A DNA stretch of 41,895 nt, from NCBI GenBank assembly GCA_002840275.1, contig PHAB01000031.1:1-41895 (forward strand), read 5' to 3'. The position numbers and the translations under genes were made by a program. The notes under the pieces are model-generated. The model was not told where the DNA came from and searched no databases. It saw nothing but the letters and a program-made list of their open reading frames with translations. Of this stretch, positions 1 through 7,686 are shown one piece after another. Each line of letters starts with the position of its first letter. The stretch's first letter is position 1. This stretch comes from Firmicutes bacterium HGW-Firmicutes-14. Lineage in GTDB: Bacteria > Bacillota > Thermincolia > Thermincolales > UBA2595.

Positions 1-385
1 CATTTGATTGTATACAAACCGTACACAGCCAAAGGTTTTATTTATTAGAACAGCTTGTTCTTTGTTTGGATAAAGGCGATATTTATATGCTTTATTCACA
101 GCTTTTCACCCTGGCTTTCAACGTGGAATACGAACTTACGTTCCCATTTTACCATGATTTGAGCTATTTATCAATGTTTATTTGGAGGAAAATGGTTATT
201 TCGGAAAAAGGCGGTAATTCATCTCCCGCCTACGCTCTCACTAGTGTGAGCAAGGTAGCTAAGAGGCGGGAGACTTCTTGCCGCACGTGGTTAAAAATTC
301 TTGGGACTGTGTTAGAGGAGATGAGAGTTTTCTCTTGAATACAAAGTAATGTACCATATATCACAAGTTAAAGAGAGGGATTTCT
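1..385. other. Intergenic stretch without a convincing gene
   Basis: I see no credible coding region here. The longest open frame (66-338) has no family resemblance and runs across a strong inverted repeat at 222-273. The stretch ends with an AGAGAGGGA ribosome binding site (371-379) for the flavoprotein gene. It may be the debris or non-coding end of an element lying to the left of the window. Confidence 0.5.
222..273. repeat. Nested inverted repeat (52 bp)
   Basis: The outer arms TCTCCCGCCT (222-231) and AGGCGGGAGA (264-273) are perfect inverted copies. Between them lies a second, almost perfect hairpin built from GCTCTCAC and GTGTGAGC around 234-251. No T-run follows, so a simple terminator is unlikely. 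A structured RNA or the end of a mobile element (for example an IS200/IS605-type end) would fit, but I cannot decide between them. Confidence 0.5.
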
Positions 386-1054
386 GTGAAGGTATATGCA
401 ATTAACGGGAGTTTCAGGAAAGAAGGTAATACGGATATTATTATTGATAAGGTTCTGGAGGGCGCCGGAAGCAGGGGAGCGGAAACAGAAAAGGTTTTTG
501 TGGATGAACTTGGCATTAACTCCTGTCAGGGATGCCTGGAATGCCGGCAGGAGGGGATATGCCGGCAGGAAGATAACCTTCATGAAATTGTCAGAAAAAT
601 AGAGGAGGCCGATGCTGTTGTTATCGGTTCACCCATATACGGCAATTATATGACCGGCCAGCTGAAAATTCTCCTGGACCGGCTCATGGGAGTGATAAGC
701 AGGATTACCTATGTCCCGGGTGGAGGGATAAAGTCTATAACAAGACTTAACCCTAAAAAACGCCATATTGTCAGTATCCTGACTGCCGGGGCACCCACCC
801 CCGAATGTGCCGATGATGCGCTGAAATTACTCCGCAGGATGCTTGGGTCCCTGGCGAATGGCGGTTCAATGGAGGAAATCGTTGCTGTCGGAATAAATGC
901 AAAAGGGGCTATTGTGTTTCCGCGGGAGGAATGGATTAAGGTGGCGGCCAAATACGGGGTCCAGGACCGGGAGGCATATGCTGAAAAAAGCATGGCCCGG
1001 AACCGCGAGGTTCTTAAATGGGCCTTCGAATTGGGACAAAAACTGGCAGACTAA
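386..1054 (+). CDS. Iron-sulfur flavoprotein / NAD(P)H-dependent FMN reductase family
   Basis: A 222-residue flavodoxin-fold protein expected to bind FMN and move electrons in the cytoplasm. The N-terminal GSFRKEGNTD (residues 8-17) is the phosphate-binding loop of the NADPH-dependent FMN reductase family, and SPIYGNYMTGQLK near residue 84 is the second flavin loop. Cysteines 47, 50, 53 and 59 form CX2CX2CX5C, the compact motif that holds a 4Fe-4S cluster in archaeal and clostridial iron-sulfur flavoproteins. The GTG start at 386 has an AGAGAGGGA RBS. The physiological electron donor and acceptor cannot be read from the sequence. The next gene lies about 55 bases downstream and may be cotranscribed. 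Confidence 0.85.
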   Translation: MKVYAINGSFRKEGNTDIIIDKVLEGAGSRGAETEKVFVDELGINSCQGCLECRQEGICRQEDNLHEIVRKIEEADAVVIGSPIYGNYMTGQLKILLDRLMGVISRITYVPGGGIKSITRLNPKKRHIVSILTAGAPTPECADDALKLLRRMLGSLANGGSMEEIVAVGINAKGAIVFPREEWIKVAAKYGVQDREAYAEKSMARNREVLKWAFELGQKLAD

Positions 1055-1108
1055 TCCCCGGGATACTCCAATAAAAAACGGGAAATGATATGGGCAGGAG
1101 GTGATACT

Positions 1109-1357
1109 GTGAACCAGGAAATCTACTGCTCAGTGAGTTCATGCCATTACTGGGATTCGGGGAACCACTGCAAGGCTAACAAAATTTTCGTTGTTTCCGA
1201 TGACCTGGGAGTCCAGGAGCCTGATACCTATGATGTAATGCAGGCATCCACTGCTCCCCAGACACCGACAAACAACTGTATGGAGACATGCTGCAAAACC
1301 TTTGTCCTGAAAGGCAAACCCGAAGTTAAGGTGGACGGAGCCTATAAACAGTCCTGA
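1109..1357 (+). CDS. DUF1540 domain protein
   Basis: A short protein of 82 residues with the DUF1540 cysteine layout: CSVSSCHYW and a following HCKANKI segment near the N terminus, then a C-terminal NNCMETCC block. The function of DUF1540 is not known; the conserved cysteines suggest metal binding. I chose the GTG at 1109 because CAGGAGGTGA (1095-1104) sits at ideal distance; an earlier in-frame start at 1085 has no RBS. It is followed directly by a strong bidirectional terminator, so it is the last gene of its transcript. Confidence 0.8.
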   Translation: MNQEIYCSVSSCHYWDSGNHCKANKIFVVSDDLGVQEPDTYDVMQASTAPQTPTNNCMETCCKTFVLKGKPEVKVDGAYKQS

Positions 1358-1360
1358 GAG

Positions 1361-1400
1361 AAAAGTGCCGGTACAGTTAATTATAACTGTCCGGCATTTT
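1361..1400. terminator. Bidirectional rho-independent terminator
   Basis: Arms AGTGCCGGTACAGTT and AACTGTCCGGCATTTT form a long hairpin flanked by an A-run on the left and a T-run on the right. It lies between the stop of the DUF1540 gene and the convergent end of glgP, so it can stop both transcripts. Confidence 0.85.
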
Positions 1401-1420
1401 CTGTCTCAAGTAAGTTCCCT

Positions 1421-3181
1421 TTATTGGAGCCTTTGCTGCCCGGCATATTCTTCAGGCATTTTTTCAAAAGGCTGGATACATACGTTCTTGTCCCGGCATA
1501 AAAGGGTTTTTTGATAAATGACATCATAGTATTCTCTCAGCATGCGATGGGAAGAAAATTGGTAATGGGCCATATCGATACTGGCCCTGATCATTTTATT
1601 CCACCTGGATCTGTCGTCATAATATGTGGGAATGACTTCTGTCAAGAGGACATTATAGAGGGCCTGGAGGTCCTGTTCGTCCTGGTTTTCCGCCCGGTGG
1701 GCAGTCCTTCCGCAGACTGTGCACATGAGCCAGCCGCTCAGGCCGTGCTGCAGGCCTTCGGCAACCCACCCGTCAACCACACTCAGGTTAAGGACCCCAT
1801 TGACGGCGGCCTTCATTCCCGATGTCCCGCTGGCTTCCAGGGGTCTTCTCGGATTGTTAAGCCATACATCACATCCCCTGACCATCAGGCGGGCAACTTC
1901 CATGTTGTAATTTTCCAGGAAAACCACTGAATCCCGGTATTTCCTGTCCATCCTTACAAGCTTTTGGATAATGTCTTTCCCCAGGGTATCATTGGGGTGA
2001 GCCTTACCTGAAAACACCAGCTGGATTTTTCCTTCCTTCAGAAGAGGGTGAACAACTTCCAGGTCCCTGAATATCAATTCACTTCTTTTATATGGTGCAG
2101 CCCTGCGGGCAAAACCGATGAGCAGGGCATCAGGGTTCAGGGAGGCACCTGTGTGCTTGCCGATAAAGTCAATCAGTTCTTTTTTGCACGCCATATGGGG
2201 TTCCCAAAGGTCTTCCCCTTTTTCAAAAGCTTCCCCGATCCGCTTGTCCTGCCAAGTGCCTACATGAACACCATTGGTTACCGAAATGATGGGAGCGGTT
2301 TCCCAGACATCCCCCCACATGTTGCGCGCCGTCTGGCCGTGAAGTTTTGACACGGCATTGGCGATATTGGACAGTCTAAGAGCTGCTATCGTCATATTAA
2401 ACGGATCTCCGCCCAAATCGTGCATCTGCTCGTGTGTGAGCCCGTTATATGCTTCCATATGCTGCAGAAGTTCGTGGTCCCAGGTTTCATTGCCTGCTTC
2501 CACCGGGGTATGGGTGGTAAAGACAACCTCCTTTTGGGTAGCTTTCCACGCATCTTCAAAAGACATGTTTTCATTAAACATTTTCTCGCGTATTAATTCA
2601 ACCCCGGCGAAGACTGCGTGCCCCTCGTTAAAATGATAGATGTCAACTTCAATACCAAGGGCCCTTAGGGCCCTCACACCGGCTATGCCAAGGATCATTT
2701 CGGCGGCTACCCTGTCCTGTTCCACTCCGCCATACAGCCGGTTAGTCATCCAGCCGTGGTCACTGCCCGGGAAGTTGGTATCCAGGAGATAAACCGGGGC
2801 ATTGCCGAAGCTGTCTACCTTATGGACTTTGCAGGTCACATCCGCACCGCGGACCCGTACTGAAACTGTAATACCTGTATCTTTAACGGATGAAAAATCA
2901 TAGTTGGGGTATATGTCGTAAGGATAACCGTCTTCACCTATGAATTGTTCAGTATAATCCTGGTTCCACAGAATGCCTATACCCACGAGGGGAGCATCAA
3001 GGTCTTTGGCTGCCTTCAGGTAATCCCCGGCAAGCACGCCAAGGCCTCCGGCATAAATCGGAAGTTTATGGTCCAGTCCGTATTCCATGCAAAAATATGC
3101 GATGCGCGGTGAAACGATTTTATCAAATAATCTCAACTTATTTGCGGCAGACCCAGTGAATTGAACAAGTCTGCCGAGCAC
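1421..3181 (-). CDS. glgP: Alpha-glucan (glycogen/maltodextrin) phosphorylase, short form
   Basis: Releases glucose-1-phosphate from glycogen or maltodextrin using pyridoxal phosphate. IAYFCMEYGL near residue 28 and YAGGLGVLAGD near 43 are typical of the N-terminal domain, HFNEGHA near 183 is a conserved substrate-site motif, and EASGTSGMKAAVNG near 463 holds the PLP-binding lysine. At 586 residues it belongs to the shorter phosphorylase group rather than the ~800-residue E. coli type. The start is uncertain: the GTG at 3181 directly abuts a GGGGAG element, and a TTG 15 codons later is possible; homologs usually begin close to the IAYF motif. No other glycogen gene is in the window. The upstream leader is structured. 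Confidence 0.92.
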   Translation of the reverse strand: MLGRLVQFTGSAANKLRLFDKIVSPRIAYFCMEYGLDHKLPIYAGGLGVLAGDYLKAAKDLDAPLVGIGILWNQDYTEQFIGEDGYPYDIYPNYDFSSVKDTGITVSVRVRGADVTCKVHKVDSFGNAPVYLLDTNFPGSDHGWMTNRLYGGVEQDRVAAEMILGIAGVRALRALGIEVDIYHFNEGHAVFAGVELIREKMFNENMSFEDAWKATQKEVVFTTHTPVEAGNETWDHELLQHMEAYNGLTHEQMHDLGGDPFNMTIAALRLSNIANAVSKLHGQTARNMWGDVWETAPIISVTNGVHVGTWQDKRIGEAFEKGEDLWEPHMACKKELIDFIGKHTGASLNPDALLIGFARRAAPYKRSELIFRDLEVVHPLLKEGKIQLVFSGKAHPNDTLGKDIIQKLVRMDRKYRDSVVFLENYNMEVARLMVRGCDVWLNNPRRPLEASGTSGMKAAVNGVLNLSVVDGWVAEGLQHGLSGWLMCTVCGRTAHRAENQDEQDLQALYNVLLTEVIPTYYDDRSRWNKMIRASIDMAHYQFSSHRMLREYYDVIYQKTLLCRDKNVCIQPFEKMPEEYAGQQRLQ

Positions 3182-3183
3182 CT

Positions 3184-3229
3184 CCCCTCGGATATGACTA
3201 TTCCGCTTTTTTAGTCTTTTATCCCGGGG
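3184..3229 (-). promoter_or_regulatory. Leader hairpin immediately upstream of glgP
   Basis: On the minus strand CCCC-GGGATA pairs with TATCC-GAGGGG, with an inner GACTA/TAGTC pairing. The 3' arm runs into the purine-rich segment that would serve as the glgP RBS, so the hairpin could limit translation initiation. This is structure read from the sequence; no ligand or regulator can be named. Confidence 0.4.
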
Positions 3230-3602
3230 GTTAAATTATGCATCCCGGCATCCGGATTTGCTTCTTTAATATTTCCTAAAAAAAGGAGGATACCTGCCGG
3301 GGCAGGCGGCAGGTATCTCGCTGGAAGTATGGGTGAGCTTTAAAAGCAGCTCTTTATATTTACATGATACTATATTACCGGGCAGTTTCCAAACAAACCC
3401 GGCTATCTTGCGGTTTTCGCAGGTTAAAATGCGGGATTTGGGGCATGAAACAAGGGTGTTTTATGTATCTGTCTGATAGTATAAACAGAGATGCCATAAG
3501 AAGAAGTTCTCATTATTAAAATATCTATAAAAAAATTGTATAGATGTAATAAAGGAAATCGATGGAACAATATAGTATTAAATAATGAAAAATTTTCTAA
3601 CC
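3230..3602. other. Divergent intergenic region between glgP and yedE
   Basis: About 370 bases with no gene, AT-rich towards the yedE side. It holds the minus-strand hairpin/T-run at 3278-3317 and room for divergent promoters. A possible minus-strand promoter reads TTGGAA, 17 bases, TATCAT around 3364-3392, but it is weak. Together with the hairpins at both ends, both flanking genes appear to have structured leaders. Confidence 0.4.
3278..3317 (-). terminator. Terminator or attenuator in the glgP leader
   Basis: On the minus strand GATACCTGCC and GGCAGGTATC form a perfect 10-bp stem, followed after CCTC by a run of seven T. No minus-strand gene lies between 3317 and the right-hand neighbour, so it would terminate RNA started within the 3320-3660 region. 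It may be a leader attenuator about 100 bases before glgP. Confidence 0.55.
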
Positions 3603-3638
3603 AGTGCGCCTCCAGGCAACGTTGCCGGTTGGAGCACT
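3603..3638 (+). promoter_or_regulatory. Compact hairpin before yedE
   Basis: AGTG/CACT, CTCCA/TGGAG and GGCA-ACGT-TGCC nest into one hairpin of 36 bases that ends about 12 bases before the RBS region of yedE. No T-run follows, so it is not a terminator. It could be an operator dyad or a small RNA leader. I do not recognise it as a known riboswitch. Confidence 0.45.
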
Positions 3639-3667
3639 AGATTATATGTGGAAAGGATTGATTAAAA

Positions 3668-4750
3668 ATGGGCAGCAGAATAGGAGTATTGATAACTGGA
3701 CTGGTTGTGGGAATCCTGGCCCTGGCCCTGACGGCGCTGGGCAATCCGGCAAACATGGGGGTCTGTATCGCGTGTTTTCTGAGAGATGTTGCCGGAGGGC
3801 TTGGGCTGCACCAGGTTAATACGGTGCAGTACCTTCGCCCTGAAATCCTGGGTATCATCCTCGGGGCATCCGTGATGTCCCTGGGAGCACAGGAATTCAG
3901 GCCATCCGGGGGTTCTGGCAAGGTAATGAGATTTATCCTCGGTATTATTATGATGATTGGTATGCTGGTATTTCTCGGGTGCCCCCTGCGGGTGGCCCTG
4001 AGGCTCGGGGCCGGGGACCTGAATGCCCTGGTTGGTTTTGCAGGATTATTTGCAGGTGTGGCAGTGGGGACATTCTTTTTAAAATCCGGATTCAGTCTCG
4101 GGAGGGCAGTTCCCCAGCCTAAGTGGGCCGGAGCGCTTTTCCCGCTGGCCGCTGCCGCTGCATTGCTGCTGCTCTTCTTAAGGCCGGCATTTATATATTT
4201 CAGTTTGGAAGGACCGGGTTCCATGCATGCCCCTGTACTTATTTCCCTGGCTGCGGGACTGTTGTTCGGTATTCTCTCTCAGAGGTCGCGGTTTTGTATG
4301 GCCGGGGGCATCAGGGACCTTATCCTTTTCAGGAACTTTAACCTGATTTCAGGGTTTCTGGTGATAATCCTGGTTACCTTTGCCGGCAGCCTGGCAATGG
4401 GAAAATTTAAGCTGGGTTTTGCAGCCCAGCCCATAGCCCATACAGAAGCAATATGGAATTTTCTTGGCCTGGCAGCTGCCGGCTGGGCTGCAGCCCTCCT
4501 TGGCGGATGCCCCCTGAGACAGCTGGTCCTGGCAGGACAGGGGAATACTGATGCAGCTGTCACAATCCTTGGGTTGATTACCGGAGCAGCAATTGCCCAT
4601 AACTTTGGGCTGGCGGCAAGCCCCAAAGGTGTACCGGCAGCGGGACAGGCTGCGGTGGTCGCAGGGCTTATTATTCTCCTGGCAGTTAGTGTTGCCGTGT
4701 ATTTTGGAGTGGCAGCAGCAGAGAGGAGGAAGATCCATGTCAGTGGTTGA
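3668..4750 (+). CDS. yedE: YedE-family selenium-linked membrane transporter
   Basis: A 360-residue polytopic inner-membrane protein of the YeeE/YedE (sulfur transport) family, in the branch whose genes sit beside selenium-metabolism genes and which is proposed to import a selenium compound. Conserved cysteine motifs are visible: GVCIACFLRD near residue 30, LGCPLR near 103, SRFCMAGGIRD near 208 and LGGCPLRQLVLAG near 280. The two related halves each contain a GCPLR motif, matching the internal duplication of the family. The ATG at 3668 follows a GGAAAGG RBS. It overlaps the next gene by 14 bases, so the two are translationally linked. The substrate is inferred from family context, not shown here. 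Confidence 0.88.
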   Translation: MGSRIGVLITGLVVGILALALTALGNPANMGVCIACFLRDVAGGLGLHQVNTVQYLRPEILGIILGASVMSLGAQEFRPSGGSGKVMRFILGIIMMIGMLVFLGCPLRVALRLGAGDLNALVGFAGLFAGVAVGTFFLKSGFSLGRAVPQPKWAGALFPLAAAAALLLLFLRPAFIYFSLEGPGSMHAPVLISLAAGLLFGILSQRSRFCMAGGIRDLILFRNFNLISGFLVIILVTFAGSLAMGKFKLGFAAQPIAHTEAIWNFLGLAAAGWAAALLGGCPLRQLVLAGQGNTDAAVTILGLITGAAIAHNFGLAASPKGVPAAGQAAVVAGLIILLAVSVAVYFGVAAAERRKIHVSG

Positions 4751-4946
4751 TGCGCGGGGCTTGTCATGTCCCGAACCGGTCCTGCTTACTAAGAGGACCC
4801 TGGAGAAGTCGGATGGCGCCCCGGTAAAAGTCCTGGTAGATGAAATGGCAGCCGCTGAAAACGTTGCCGCTCTGGCCGGGTCTATGGGGTGGCAGGTGAC
4901 CCGGAAGGAAACGGGAACCCATATGGAACTGGTATTGAAAAAATAG
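4737..4946 (+). CDS. TusA/SirA-family sulfur (selenium) carrier protein
   Basis: A 69-residue TusA-like protein. The motif LSCPEP places the persulfide/perselenide-carrying cysteine at residue 11, and the whole length matches the single TusA fold. In YedE-YedF type clusters these proteins are thought to carry the sulfur or selenium atom delivered by YedE. The start is the ATG at 4737, with GAGAGGAGGA just upstream, inside the end of yedE. It is shorter than the two-domain YedF protein; the DUF3343 part is supplied by the next gene as a separate protein, i.e. a split YedF-like arrangement. Confidence 0.88.
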   Translation: MSVVDARGLSCPEPVLLTKRTLEKSDGAPVKVLVDEMAAAENVAALAGSMGWQVTRKETGTHMELVLKK

Positions 4947-4960
4947 AAGGGGATATTGCC

Positions 4961-5218
4961 TTGAGCGAAATTGAAGAACGGTGTTATATAACATTTCCGG
5001 CCATAAGTAAGGTCCTGCAGGCTGAAAAATGCCTGGCGGGTTTAAAAACGGAATTCATGGTTGTCCCTATTCCCCGGGAGATAAGTGCAGACTGCGGCAT
5101 GTGTATCATGTGTTATCCGGGTAATGTTGAGACAGTGGTTAAACTTCTTGCAGAAAATAAAATTGAATATGAGAATACCCATATACTGCGAAAAAAGAAA
5201 CTGAGGTTCTTTGGATAA
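4961..5218 (+). CDS. DUF3343 protein (putative Se/S carrier partner)
   Basis: An 85-residue protein beginning with the DUF3343 hallmark CYITFPAISKVLQAEK and containing VPIPREISADCGMCI around residues 40-54, whose two cysteines are candidates for sulfur/selenium chemistry. I chose the TTG at 4961 because AAGGGG ends 8 bases upstream and because the protein then starts just before the conserved CYITF. It follows the tusA-like gene by 14 bases and is the third gene of the yedE cassette. DUF3343 proteins recur beside YedE/YedF and selenium genes; no reaction has been shown for them. Confidence 0.8.
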   Translation: MSEIEERCYITFPAISKVLQAEKCLAGLKTEFMVVPIPREISADCGMCIMCYPGNVETVVKLLAENKIEYENTHILRKKKLRFFG

Positions 5219-5289
5219 AGTTAAAAGGTTTTTCTGCCATGACGGCGAATACAGGACATAATTTTATTTTTGCAATGGAGGTAACAGTC

Positions 5290-6474
5290 ATGGATTTTAC
5301 ACCGGCAGGTGAACTTCAAAACAGGATAAGCGGCTTTCAGGCTATGCTGGGTGAGAAACAGATTGATGGGGCCCTGATAATCCAGGCGGCAGACCTCTTT
5401 TATTTTTCCGGGACCGCCCAGAATGGCCATCTGTATATCCCCGCTCAGGGACAACCCGTCCTTATGGTCAGGAAAAGCTTTTCCAGGGCCTGTGAGGAAT
5501 CTGCCCTGGAAGATATAGTTCTTCTTACCAGTATAAAAAAACTGCCGGAACTTATTGCAGAAGCAGGACTTAGTGTACCCCGGGTGATAGGGCTGGAGAT
5601 GGATGTCCTGCCGGCCAATACGTACCTTTTTTACGGGAATATCTTTAAGGACACTAAAACTGTTGATATCTCCCCTCTTATAAGGCAGGCCAGGCAGGTT
5701 AAATCTCCATATGAAATTACCCTTCTGCGTGAATCAGGCCGTAAAATGGCACAAGTGTTCAGGGAAGTACCTTCAATGATCAGGGAAGGAATGAGTGAAG
5801 TTGAACTTGCCGCAAAAATTGAGGGGTTGGCCCGGTCCATGGGACACGTGGGTTACATCAGTATGCGTGCCTTTAATCAGGCCGTTTTCGGGCACCTGCT
5901 GTCCGGGTGGTCGGGTGCTGTACCGTCAGCCTTTGACGGTGCCACCGGCGGGATTGGCCTTACCCCGTTCTTTCCCCAGGGGTGCAGTCTCAAGACCATA
6001 GGCCGGAATGAATCAATCCTGGTCGACTATGTAGGCCTGTGGGACGGTTATATTACCGACCAGACCAGGTTTTTTTCCATAGGGCCGCTTCCGGCTAACC
6101 TTATGAATGCATTTGAGACAGCCCTGCGGATCCAGGATGCAATGATTGAAAGGCTGAAACCGGGAGTTAACGGCAGTGAAATCCATGAATTAGCACTGGA
6201 TATGGCGGCAGAGGCAGGACTGGCTGATAACTTCATGGGCTTCGGGGCCGACCGGGCCAGATTTGTCGGCCACGGGGTTGGACTGGAACTGGATGAACTG
6301 CCTGTCCTGGCAAAAGGCCTGGATGTCCAAATGCAGACAGGGATGGTGTTTGCCCTGGAACCGAAATTCATCTTTCCGGGCGAAGGGGCAGTGGGCATAG
6401 AAAACACCTTTGTTCTCACAGAGAAGGGAGCAGAGAAGATTACCACTGCTCCTGATGAGCTCATTATAATTTAG
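5290..6474 (+). CDS. M24-family metallopeptidase (Xaa-Pro peptidase-like)
   Basis: A 394-residue protein with an N-terminal creatinase-like domain (about residues 10-130) and a C-terminal pita-bread M24 domain. The five metal ligands are present: Asp246, Asp257, His328 (in VGHGVGLELDE), Glu357 and Glu371. Members cleave Xaa-Pro dipeptide bonds or related substrates in the cytoplasm with two divalent metals. The ATG at 5290 is preceded by GGAGGT; an upstream in-frame ATG at 5239 has no RBS and would add an unrelated tail. It may be read through from the yedE cassette, and ends at a terminator. Exact substrate is unknown; pseudo-enzyme loss is unlikely since all ligands are kept. Confidence 0.88.
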   Translation: MDFTPAGELQNRISGFQAMLGEKQIDGALIIQAADLFYFSGTAQNGHLYIPAQGQPVLMVRKSFSRACEESALEDIVLLTSIKKLPELIAEAGLSVPRVIGLEMDVLPANTYLFYGNIFKDTKTVDISPLIRQARQVKSPYEITLLRESGRKMAQVFREVPSMIREGMSEVELAAKIEGLARSMGHVGYISMRAFNQAVFGHLLSGWSGAVPSAFDGATGGIGLTPFFPQGCSLKTIGRNESILVDYVGLWDGYITDQTRFFSIGPLPANLMNAFETALRIQDAMIERLKPGVNGSEIHELALDMAAEAGLADNFMGFGADRARFVGHGVGLELDELPVLAKGLDVQMQTGMVFALEPKFIFPGEGAVGIENTFVLTEKGAEKITTAPDELIII

Positions 6475-6483
6475 CAAATGCAG

Positions 6484-6531
6484 GAAGGCCCATTCAGAAA
6501 GGTCTATTAAAAAAACGAGGCCTTCTTTCTT
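6484..6531 (+). terminator. Rho-independent terminator after the M24 gene
   Basis: GAAGGCC (6484-6490) pairs with GGCCTTC (6519-6525), followed by TTTCTTTT. The loop is long (28 bases) and contains an A-run, so a second short pairing may form inside it. Confidence 0.7.
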
Positions 6532-6540
6532 TTAGCTATG

Positions 6541-6724
6541 AAAGTACAGGGAGAGGCATATATGTTCCGGAACGACGAATGTCCGCTTGTCGGCCATGGC
6601 AGCTCTTGGCGCTTTAGCGCTTAGAGCTGGCGGTACCCTTGGGGTAGATCCGCATGGCGGGAGCCGGTAACAAGCTGAATTGCAGCCGTCGTGGAGGAAC
6701 ATATCTGCCTCTCCCCTGTACTTT
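6541..6724. repeat. 184-bp imperfect palindromic repeat, copy A
   Basis: The ends AAAGTACAGGGAGAGGCATA and the inverse complement reading GTACAGGGGAGAGGCAGATA on the other strand pair over more than 50 bases with small bulges, giving one giant hairpin around a GGTACC-containing centre. The minus-strand version of 6666-6712 matches the plus strand at 24441-24487 closely, and the arm at 6569-6591 matches the inverse of 24511-24540, so this is a dispersed repeat family and not a one-off hairpin. No protein is encoded. A miniature mobile element (MITE-like) or a folded RNA are both possible. Confidence 0.75.
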
Positions 6725-6903
6725 AGACAAAAATAAAAGCGCCCCATTATTTTGGTGAGCGGGCACGAAAAAAATCATTACCGGTTTTTGGATTGTAAGC
6801 AATAAGCAGGGAAATTGTCTGCTTATGCCGAAAACAGTATATTGGCGGCAGGTTTCAGGTTAATTTTCACCTGCCGGTAAAAACGCTATGGAGGAATGTA
6901 TAT
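6725..6903. other. Upstream region of the MoxR operon
   Basis: Holds no gene. It ends with TATGGAGGAATGTATAT, giving a GGAGGA ribosome binding site for the first gene of the 6.9-13.5 kb operon. I see no convincing -35/-10 pair. Confidence 0.4.
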
Positions 6904-7686
6904 ATGGAAAACCGCACTGAATTCGTACCCATGGGTCTCGGTGAACTGCTGGACAGGAGTCTTGAATTGTTCAAAAATAATTTTGTCAAATTTTATATTA
7001 TCACCCTTTTGGGCTACCTCCCTATTTTATTGATGATAATTATTGCAATCATTTCCGGGCTGCTCAGCGGGTCTTCTTCGGACGCGTTCCCGGCAATCCT
7101 GGGTATAACCACGGTTGTGTTGTTTATCCCCATGATCCTGGGTATTGTAATATCCAAAGGCGGCCTTATCAAAGCAGCTTCAGACGGCTTTTTAGGCCGG
7201 GAGATTATTCCCGGTGATTGTCTGAGACTGGGTTTGAAAAAATCCTTTGCTTACATGGTTGCGGGTTTCCTGGCAGGATTGGCTGCCACCTTCGGTTACC
7301 TGTTTTTCCTTATTCCCGGCATCATTTTTACTGCTTGGTTCCTGTTGATTGGTCCGGTGACTATACTTGAAGATTCGGGTTATGCCTCGGCCCTGGGCAG
7401 AAGCCGGCAACTGGTCAAAGGAAAATTTTGGCGTACATGGGGGTTTATAATTGTCATAGGGTTTTTGGGATATGCCCTTATCGGTGCTATTTCCCAGGTC
7501 TTGTCCTTTATCCCGGTAGTGGGCCAGCTGGCAGGCTTTTTTGTTCAGATAGCCATAGTGCCTTTTCAGACCATAGCGGCAACCCTGTATTATTATAATC
7601 AAAGGTCAATCATGGAAGGATATGACCTGGACCTCCGGGCGGGACAGATATATGCGCCTTCGGAAGGGGATGTACCAATTGGTTAA
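6904..7686 (+). CDS. Multi-pass membrane protein, first gene of the MoxR operon
   Basis: A 260-residue hydrophobic protein with about six membrane segments, for example residues 31-53, 66-86, 113-137 and 178-205. The N-terminal GLGELLDRSLELFKNNF and the middle PGIIFTAWFLLIGPVTILE resemble the glycerophosphodiester phosphodiesterase membrane-domain / YciC-like group, where similar sequences often sit next to MoxR-DUF58 operons. No catalytic residues are visible, so a structural or transport role in the envelope is inferred only. Its end overlaps the next gene by 8 bases. Confidence 0.65.
   Translation: MENRTEFVPMGLGELLDRSLELFKNNFVKFYIITLLGYLPILLMIIIAIISGLLSGSSSDAFPAILGITTVVLFIPMILGIVISKGGLIKAASDGFLGREIIPGDCLRLGLKKSFAYMVAGFLAGLAATFGYLFFLIPGIIFTAWFLLIGPVTILEDSGYASALGRSRQLVKGKFWRTWGFIIVIGFLGYALIGAISQVLSFIPVVGQLAGFFVQIAIVPFQTIAATLYYYNQRSIMEGYDLDLRAGQIYAPSEGDVPIG

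Noticed and set aside
66-338. Open frame of 90 codons in the left edge
   Set aside because: No family resemblance, no good RBS, and it runs through the nested inverted repeat at 222-273.
3637-4224. Minus-strand open frame of 195 codons opposite yedE
   Set aside because: Antisense shadow in high-GC sequence; yedE has clear family motifs on the other strand.
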